NCBI GenBank assembly: GCA_020740775.1
Contig: JAHEWK010000004.1
Span: 3,224,001 to 3,288,000 of the forward strand
Source of the DNA: Ilyonectria destructans
Taxonomy: Eukaryota; Ascomycota; Sordariomycetes; Hypocreales; Nectriaceae
Direction of reading: 5' to 3'
DNA: 64,000 nucleotides
Made by a program: the position numbers and the translations under genes. A model generated the notes under the pieces. It searched no databases, had not been told where the DNA came from, and saw only the letters and a program-made list of their open reading frames with translations. This document shows positions 56,284 to 64,000 of the stretch, piece after piece. Position 1 is the stretch's first letter. Every line of letters starts with the position of its first letter.

Positions 56284-56707
56284 AGTTGTCCCCCACAGCT
56301 TGAATGAATACGTTTGAATCGAGTCACCCAGGGTAGAGAGGAGCGAGGTGGTGAGTGCATGCGATATTTGAACTGGATTGGACGATTGGGAAACTGCAGC
56401 GGAAGCGCGTTAGTTATGTAAATTCACTGTAGTAAATCGAACTCCAGGGCTGCCTAGTGCGCCGCCAAGGCGGATGGCAAGGTTGAATAGCACTCGGTCC
56501 ACGCAGAGGGGAGCGGCCTCAACCACTGAAACTGGACTATCCGGGGCGGAATAAGTACACAAGTGTACCTTGGCGTTTGACAAAAATGTAAATTATTCTC
56601 CATGGAAGAAATAGTTCATTCTTACACGAAGATCCAAGTCACCGACAACGACTCGAACTTGCGGCGCTCTAGGCTTACCCCGCATCCCATCGTTACAACC
56701 CCGGTAT

Positions 56708-56834
56708 GTCCGGGTAATCTTGTTAAACTCCGTCGTGCTGGGAATAGAGCATTGCGATTATTGCTCTTCAACGAGGATCCCTATTAAGCGCAAGTCGTCA
56801 GCTTGCGTTGATTACGTCCCTGCCCTTTGTACAC
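56708..56834 (+). pseudogene. Fragment of nuclear 18S (SSU) rRNA gene
   Basis: The stretch matches the 3' part of fungal 18S rRNA over about 125 bases: GGGTAATCTTGTTAAACT, CGTCGTGCTGGGAATAGAGC, ATTGCGATTATTGCTCTTCA, ACGAGGATCCCTATTAAGCG, CAAGTCGTCAGCTTGCGTTG and ATTACGTCCCTGCCCTTTGT. It ends abruptly at GTACAC, where the universal ACCGCCCGTC should follow. Scattered substitutions and one missing base mark it as non-functional. The flanks show no rRNA similarity. Confidence 0.85.
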
Positions 56835-57032
56835 TCCGGGTTCTGGCCATATATGTAAGTTACGTACACACTGATGTATACAAAAATGGACACCAGAGGT
56901 ACACTAACGATGGAAGCATCTGCTACAAAATAATGGGCAGTTACTTGGCTACAGACTGTTCAAGGTTCAAGTTCGCTATTCTTGACGAGTTCGTGGTTGC
57001 ATATTCCCGTTGTTGCCTTCGACCTTTAGAAA

Positions 57033-57057
57033 TGCCCCATGTACAGATCATGGGGCA
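57033..57057. repeat. 9-bp perfect hairpin
   Basis: TGCCCCATG and CATGGGGCA flank a 7-nt loop. It is a GC-rich stem without a following T tract and has no assigned role. Confidence 0.6.
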
Positions 57058-57510
57058 CCTTGTTAGAGGAGACGACCAGAAAAATGGCGTCGCTCACGAT
57101 CGCAAATAGGTGTCAACCAACTCATACACCTGTGGTTTGCATTCCAGTCCATAACTACTTTAAACAGCCCATGGAGACGCCTCTGCCGGTGAGAAGGAGA
57201 ATGCGACTGGACGCCCCTGGCTATGCCAAGCCGCTAAGGCCGGCCAGTTCATTGAGCTTTGGCGGCACGTTTTTGCACAGAACATCATGTTGCCATCGGT
57301 TGGTCTGTTGGTTCTCCTGCAGCCAACACCTGGTTGCCAGTGGCCCATTCGTTTCGCTAAATTGCTAATGCATACAGCGGCAGGGGTTCGTAGGTATTAA
57401 AAACAATTGCTTCATGAATGAGGGGTAGAAGATTTTGCGTCCTTTTCAGACTCTGCTGGACTGCTCAATTGGTCTCACTTCTCCTGCGAAATCGACTCAT
57501 TACCTGGGTC

Positions 57511-58921
57511 ATGGCCACAATCAACCCTGACCTCGTTGTGGTGCCCGACGATGAAGTGCTGATACCTGACCCAACGGCGTAGTAACATACATTGACTTAG
57601 TGTGTAGGTTCCCGGCGATGGGGATTCTTCACTTGGAGATGTATGTGCAAATCACTCGCCTCCAAGTATTTTTGCCAACGCTGACCGGAATGAAAGGACA
57701 CCGCATCCTCGACTCAAAGTGTGTCAAGCTCCATTCTAGACTACAGACGCGAAAACGGCAGGACGTATCACCGATACAAGGATGGAAGTGCGTTCCCAGC
57801 TACCCGAAAACAGGACCCCAGATCCATTCATCGTACTAATATTCCCAACCATCAGAATACAATTTTCCCAACGATAACCAAGAAAGCGATAGGCTAGGTA
57901 CGGTTGTTGATGTTATTTCGAGTGTTCTCGTGCTAATGAAGTTAAGACTTACAACACCATTTGTTCCTTCTCACCTTCGACAACAAGCTCGGTCTTGCGC
58001 CACCAAATCGCCCTGGTGCAGAGGTCGGAACAGTTCTCGATGTTGGTACTGGGACAGGTGTCTGGGCTATGGACTACGGCGATGAGCATCCAGAGGCAAA
58101 GGTATGATGAGGCTGCTTAAGCCCGATGATGATATCTAACTTGTTGAAGGTCATTGGAATCGACCTTTCCCCCATTCAACCAAACTTGTATGGATCAACC
58201 AGGCAGTATCATATTCTACTTGCTGATATACTCCAGCGTTCCTATAAACGTCGAGTTTCTCATTGATGACATTGAAGAACCGTGGTCTTATCGTCAGCCC
58301 TTCGATTACATCCATAGCAGAATGATGACATCGAGCATCGCAAAATGGCCAGACTATCTGCGAGATGTTTATGAGTAAGCATAGGTGCCGTCTCTCGGTT
58401 CTAAAACTGACGCACGTAGAAATCTCTCCCCGGGTGGCTACTTTGAGATGCAAGAGATGGATCTTATGACAAAGTCAGATGATGGTACCCTCCGTGATGA
58501 CCATGCTCTTTCCAGGTGGCTTCAGCTCTTAGGCGAAGCAATGGTGAAGCTTGGCCGACCATTTCAGGACATGATGAGTTTGCAAGAGATCATGTCCGAG
58601 GTTGGGTTTGTTGACATTGTCGTGACCTCTTTCAAGTGGCCGACCAATACTTGGCCTCGAGATCAGAAACACAAGGAGCTTGGGGCGTGGAACAACGAGA
58701 ACATATCCATTGGACTTGAAGGCCTGACTATGGCGCCTTTGACAAGGGCCCACGGCTGGACCCAGAAAGAAGTTCTCGTCTTTCTAGCCGACGTAAGGAA
58801 AGACTTGAATGATAAGGCAATCCATGCTTACTGGCCGATGTATGTGCCCATCCTTCCTGCTTTCAGCATATACTAACATGGGAACAGATATTCGATCTAT
58901 GCGAAGAAGCCTGGAGCTTAA
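57511..58921 (+). CDS. LaeA-like SAM-dependent methyltransferase, nine exons (331 aa)
   Basis: Exons 57511-57555, 57608-57640, 57697-57787, 57856-57897, 57947-58101, 58150-58187, 58237-58374, 58420-58839 and 58888-58921 join in phase, each intron with GT/AG and most with a CTRAC-like branch site. The product has the family landmarks SSILDYRRENGRTYHRYKDG, YNFPNDNQESDRLDLQHHL, SAM motif I VLDVGTGTGVWAMD (residues 100-113), VIGIDLSPIQPNFVP, VEFLIDDIEEPW, FDYIHSRMM, ENLSPGGYFEMQEMDL and the C-terminal HAYWPIYSIYAKKPG. Such enzymes resemble LaeA, a nuclear regulator of secondary metabolism, and also metabolite-tailoring methyltransferases. Which applies here is not known. The exons are too short for simple open-frame detection, so the gene is easy to miss. 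Confidence 0.88.
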
Positions 58922-59626
58922 ATTTGCACGCCATGCCATCTTCAATTGTCGGGAACTATGTCGTTTTTGGGAACCTCGCCGGTTCGCGAGACTTGCTCCA
59001 ATCGTGCTGTGCAATCTGGGACTATTTCGCGCATTCACATTGTAGCGGGGATTGTCAATCATCGAACCATCATTCAAGCTTAGAAAATACACGTCGCTAC
59101 TTAAAAGTTGAACAATCCTCCACTCGTACGATCCATGCTGTACAAGACTCTATGTACCAGGTTCGCACCGTGGAAAGGTCGGCCTGGAGCTGGAGTTAGC
59201 CCGTTATAATTATTTAGACGCCATCTCTAGTTGTAGCGGCCATTTTATTTTGGGCGGGAGCTGGGGAAAACACACGCAGTAATGCAAAATTGTAGTGCGA
59301 CACGGCTACCAACAGCTCAGGGCGCGGAGACCTTTAGTGAAACAAAATGACACGGTCGCATCTGGTCGGCCAACTTTCCAAGGCGAGCAAATCAGAGATG
59401 TTGGTTGAACAGGCGCTTATATACCCGAAACTGTTGGTTGATCAGGCTGGTAAGCGGGGCGGTGTTGGCTTCGCCTCAAAGCGTCACACCCGAAGAATCC
59501 GATGGAAACGAGATTTCTGTTCTTTTCCACATCCGATAGAGCTCATGTTGCATCCGTGGCTGGATAATGCTGATGGTCGAGTCTCTCGTGTTTAGAAGCA
59601 TCATTTCTTGAGTCGCGAAGACCCAC
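58922..59626. other. Intergenic, NLR promoter region
   Basis: No gene, RNA or repeat is recognised. Short open frames shadow the methyltransferase 3' end and the NLR leader. Confidence 0.4.
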
Positions 59627-62600
59627 ATGGATCCTCTCTCCATCTCAGCCAGCATTGCGGGACTGGTTTCCCTCGCTGATCTCGTCTTCCGGAGTGCCAC
59701 GAAATACGTCAAAGCCGTCCGAGGATCACGCCAAGAGGTTGATGACTTGTTGGGTGAGGTAAAGAGCGTGTCCCTTCTGCTACACAACCTGTCGTTGGTT
59801 GCGTTCGAGCTAGAAAGCGACTCTGCCGCTGGCGAAACCGCCGCCGAACAATCCCACCATGTCAAGCCACACCACCTCCATGGCTGCCAAAAGCTGCTCA
59901 AACGACTCGAGGCGGGTCTAACTGATGCAAATACGAATCTGGAATCCAAGTCTTCCTTTACGAGGATCCAACGCCGTCTAAAATGGCCCTTCTCATCAAA
60001 CGAAACAAAGGAAATCCTCCAGGAAATTCAGCGCCACAACCAAACAATCAGCCTTGCACTGGCAGCAGATTCTATGTCCCAGTTGAGAAAGTTGCTATCT
60101 CGACAAGAGGAAACATCGAATCGAGTCAAGAGTCTGCAAGTCACGGCCAGGCAGATCCTTGATATCGAGACAAAGATCTTCCTTGACGAAAAGAGACGCC
60201 GGGTGCTTCAACTATTCTCAAAGGTCAACCCCCGCTCGGAATTTGCGACGGCCAAGAAATTGCGCCACCCTCTTACTGGCCTTTGGCTAACAGAGGGTCC
60301 TGAGTTTGAGGAATGGTACAGCACACCGAACTCCAGGATCTGGCTGACCGGTATCCCCGGAGCTGGAAAGTCCGTGATAGCAGGAGCTGTGATCCAAGAG
60401 TGTCTTCAGCGAACCAAGACAAATCCCGGAACAGCCGTGGCCTACTTTTTTTGCACTTACAGGGATCCAAAAACCCATGGATCTTCCAGCATACTCGCAT
60501 CACTGGCTTCTCAGCTGGCTCAGCAAAATGAAACGGCGTATAAATTGCTAGAGGAGTACTACGATGACCTACGGCCAGAAGATAATCTCTCAGCAGACCC
60601 AACAGCAGAGGAGTTGATTGAAGTCATAAGCGAGATGTGCACCTCATACAACCAGGTCTATTTGATTATTGATGGACTCGATGAGTGTGAAAAACAAGTG
60701 GACGCAACTTTGAGAGACCTGCTAGCTCTTGCCATGATAAAAGCTCATGACCTCATCAACATTGCTCTGCTTAGTCGAGACGAACTCTTGATTCGACACC
60801 AAGTGGAAGTTCATTTTGATTGTGTCGAAATGGAAGCCCATACTGATGATATCCAACTGTATGTGGCGTCTGAGTTGGAACAGCGCATCAATTCGAAGAA
60901 ATTAAGGCTTCGCAATATTGCACTGAAGGATCATATTATGGCCAAGCTAGTCAGTGGTGCGAAGGGCATGTAAGTTGTTTGCATTAATGAAATTCGTCCA
61001 AGGACGATGGCTCTGACACGGAAAACAGGTTTCGGTGGGTGGTTTGCCAGCTAGACCACATTTGCGAGCTTCCAACAGATAGAGCCCGCCGGGAGGCTTT
61101 GGAGAAATTACCGCCAACGTTGCCTGGAAGCTATGAGCGCATTCTCATGAGGCTGGACGATTCCAGCGAAGCCGTGAGAGATCTTGTACGAAAAGCTCTG
61201 CAGCTGATTGCGGTTCGCGGTGTTGAAAAACTCGGTTTTGAAGAGATTTGCGAAGCATTGTCAGTTTCAGATGACTCAGACACCCTTCATGACGATGAGA
61301 TTGTGGAAAAGTACGAGGTTCTTCAATGGTGTGGCAGTCTCGTTCGACCATCTCACGAGGACAACGCCATCGAATTTGCGCATTACACAGTCCAAGAATT
61401 TCTTGAGGATATTTGCCCTACACATCCCAAGCTCAGTACATATGCCATCTCGGACGAAAAGGCTTTCGACCTACTCAGACCACTGTGTCTCCGCTACCTG
61501 ACACTCACGAACTACAACCAACTACCAGAGGCAACCGAGAGCGGAATTAATCACATCATCAAAAGGAATGAGACTCATCCCCTATATGAATACGCTGCGT
61601 TGTATTGGCCATACTTCATACGGCTCCTATCCAATGAAAGTCGAATCGCACATCTCGACGTTCTGTTCCAGATTGACAAGACGGCGAACTTCTGCTCATG
61701 GGCAATAGAGATAATACGCCAATATTTCACAGATAGAGGCGGTATTTACCCATCGCCAAAGTATTTGGACGTGGTCTCCGAAGTCTCAATGGAAATCATC
61801 TCTGCCGTTCTGAGGCCGGATTTCACCCCTCTTCACATGGCGGCCGTTTTAGGATTGCCTGATCTCTGCTCTCACCTGTTGGAGAATGGTGCAAAGTTGG
61901 ATCTGAGAAGCAAGTTCGGTACCCCGCTGCACTGTGCAATTGGCTCTTTCTCTATATTTTCTGATGTGGAATGTCCCTCTCACTTCGCATCAATTGTCAA
62001 AGGGGCGATGAAAGCAGAGTTCGTTCCCGCAATTGCCAGGCGGAATACGACCCAGGTGCTGTTGAAAGCGGGGGCAAAGTCGGAATTGCAATTCTCTACA
62101 CCGTTCCAAAGCTCGACAGTGTTATCTCTCCCACTCATATCCTGTACGAAGAGGCCGCATTTTGAGATTGTGGTTGATCTTCTCAATGCTGGGGTTTCCG
62201 TTGAAGAGGAAGACTTGGAAGTTTTTGAAAGCTTCTACGAGTCTCACCTTCGTACCACCAAGGATATTTTGAGTCATTTTAATGGTGGAATTGTGTTCGC
62301 AGACCTGCTCAGGGCGCTTGGGGGATCAGGAACGCCAACGAATGTACAATCACGCCTATACACCTCGACTCTCAGATTCATGAACCGGATGCAATTGGAC
62401 ACAAAAGGAGTATCTTCAGAGGTGCTCCCCGCATTTCACGCAACCAACAGCGAGGTTTCGGTGTTTATCACTTCCGCTATCAAACGCAATGATGTACCTA
62501 CGCTCGAGCTATTCCTCGGAAGCAGTCGATCAGAGCGAGTGAGATCCGGTGGGCTTGATGCCTCGGACCCGGATCCCAACTGGACCGCGCTTCACATTGC

Positions 62601-64000
62601 AATCAAATCGGGGTCATTGAATGTCCTTGACCTGCTTTTGCGATCAGGGTGTGACCCGAACAGCCCAGCAGAGGACGGTAGGACACCTGTGCATTTATGC
62701 TGCAAAGACGAACACGAAGATGCACTTCGAACGCTGTTACAATATGGCGCCTCCACTGTCGTGCGGGATAGGAATCTGAAGACCATTTGGCATCGAAGTG
62801 CTGAAAAGAACTCCATCAGAATTCTGAAGGTTCTTACAGAACTTGATGAAAAAGACCAAGGATTACAGATGGTGTCGAGTGGAGATGAGACGCCCATCGG
62901 TATCACCCTCACCGCGAGATATGAGGCGTGCACCCTTTTTCTTCTGAAATTTTGCGACACTACAGAGTGTTGGAAGAGTCCCAAGTCACTTTTTCGAGCC
63001 GCTGCCAGGCTAGGTTCCTCAGAAGTCATCCAAAAGTTGATCGACATTGGCATTGAGATTGATGGTATCGACGAGAGTACTGGCAACCCGCTGCATTACA
63101 TGTGTACAAATCCGAGCCCCGAATGTTTCAAACTGCTCGCGAGGCTATTCCCTTTGCATCAGCGGCGGCAGCAAGATCTCAAAACTCCATTCGAGATGAT
63201 TCTGTCACGGGCTGTGTCCAGAGAAGATGGGCTGCACCAGGATGTATGTGAAGCCTTACTCTCAGAAGCTTCGATCTATTCAACGCCCTGTGAAGCGACA
63301 ATTCTATGGTCTTTCATCAGCTCAAATATCATGCCGTCAGCCATCAACTCCAGATATGACCTCACATGGCTCGAGAACATACTTTCTACTCTCATCGAAC
63401 AAGGAATTCCGAAATTGTACGAAGAAAAGAGTAACACTTCCGCAATCCTACCATTTATTTCTTGGGTATCCAACGATATCAAGGAGAGAATTGCAATGTT
63501 CACGGGTAGGGTACCGGGCGCCAAATACATTTTCAGCTGGCTATGGATCACTAGAATCATAGTCCAACTCGCCAAAGAAACCAAGTTTTGGGTCAACGCA
63601 TTCACGGACCTCAGCATGGTTGCACTGTTATCAGAGTCTATTATTCATCACGACGGTGCAATGATTACTTTCTTGTTACAGAGTGGCGTGGATGTTCATG
63701 CAAGAGTAGAGCATGTCTCCCCGTTTGAGCTTTCCTGCTTTCCTCGAGTGAATTTGGCCGAAGCCTATTTCGAAACTGTCTTGGTGCATTCCAGACAAGA
63801 AAAAATGTTTCAAGGTAATGAAGCGTTTCAGGGGTTTGGGGTGATTCACTTCACCGCGGTGACTGGGGCCATCACAGCTTCTGTTTCCAGATTAAAGCGC
63901 CTATTGCAAACTGGGGTGGATGTTAATTTGCTAACGACTGATACTTGCGAATCACCACTGCTATATCACATTTCCTGCAACTCTCTTGAAACTGTGGAGG
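59627..64000 (+). CDS. NACHT-ankyrin NLR with fungal STAND N-terminal domain (partial, runs off right edge)
   Basis: Two exons, 59627-60969 and 61029 onward, join in phase (59-nt intron). The second stays open to the last base of the window, giving more than 1430 residues. Residues 1-120 match the N-terminal domain common to fungal STAND proteins (MDPLSISASIAGLVSLADLV). The NACHT domain has Walker A GIPGAGKS (242-249) and Walker B LIIDGLDEC (345-353). A helical region follows (LPPTLPGSYERILMRLD, ALQLIAVRGVEKLGFEEICE, EFAHYTVQEFLED). Ankyrin repeats then begin near residue 720 (TPLHMAAVLGLPDLCSHLLENGA) and are spread out and divergent (TALHIAIKSGSLNVLDLLLRSG; TPVHLCCKDEHEDALRTLLQYG). A non-self sensor role is expected. 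The stop codon and final exons lie outside the window. Confidence 0.9.

Larger units (their letters stand above)
56284..57510. other. Intergenic region containing an 18S rRNA fragment and a hairpin
   Basis: Apart from the rRNA fragment (56708-56834) and hairpin (57033-57057), no gene is seen. Open frames at 56602-57368 overlap in several phases and have no domains. Confidence 0.4.

Noticed and set aside
56630..56700. Minus-strand AGTTCGAGTC next to the rRNA fragment
   Set aside because: Arms do not pair into a tRNA; treated as chance.
1..64000. CRISPR arrays, prokaryotic operons or Shine-Dalgarno sites
   Set aside because: The window is eukaryotic fungal DNA with spliceosomal introns. No such structures were seen.

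Overview
The window is nuclear DNA of a filamentous ascomycete (Pezizomycotina). Genes carry short GT-AG introns of about 45-90 nt with CTAAC/CTGAC-type branch points and pyrimidine-rich leaders. The families seen are fungal: NACHT STAND proteins (NLRs), HET proteins, a CFEM receptor, a Zn2Cys6 regulator and a LaeA-like methyltransferase. A pectate lyase, a TRI14-like relic and a secreted M43 protease suggest a plant-associated or otherwise host-associated lifestyle. The species cannot be named from the sequence.

Layout. 1-130: start of a secreted protein leaving the window on the left. 131-3000: gene-poor, with an ankyrin relic. 3209-3646: small secreted protein. 4998-13936: a giant PNP_UDP-NACHT-ankyrin NLR with six exons. 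14869-15666: Mpv17/PMP22-like membrane protein. 16751-18365: type II membrane glycosyltransferase. 20191-22346: HET gene with a frameshift before its conserved C-terminus. 24252-26110: unrecognised beta-rich plus coiled-coil protein, tail-anchored if a last 51-nt intron is spliced. 26330-28271: AT-rich block that looks like a RIP-decayed LTR retroelement. 28849-31240: second HET gene. 31860-33453: CFEM/PTH11-type receptor. 33831-34872: broken TRI14-like gene. 35881-37095: pectate lyase. 37811-38717: sulfotransferase-like protein. 39238-40314: secreted, possibly GPI-anchored protein. 41010-42390: reticulon. 43207-50640: three serine beta-lactamase-like hydrolases, one without its catalytic residues, with an NLR C-terminal relic between the first two. 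51184-52942: Zn2Cys6 regulator, divergent from the third hydrolase. 53275-54257: M43 metalloprotease. 54667-56283: third HET gene. 56708-56834: stray 18S rRNA fragment. 57511-58921: nine-exon LaeA-like methyltransferase. 59627-64000: second NLR, running off the right edge.

Taken together this reads as an accessory allorecognition/immune island. It holds two large NLRs, three HET genes and at least three NLR or ankyrin relics, mixed with secreted and host-interaction genes. RIP-like and nonsense damage marks several members. The features most worth checking are the hairpin-extended ankyrin array of the giant NLR with its coding minisatellite, the possible splice switch that would add a tail anchor, the beta-lactamase-like pseudoenzyme, and the rRNA fragment.
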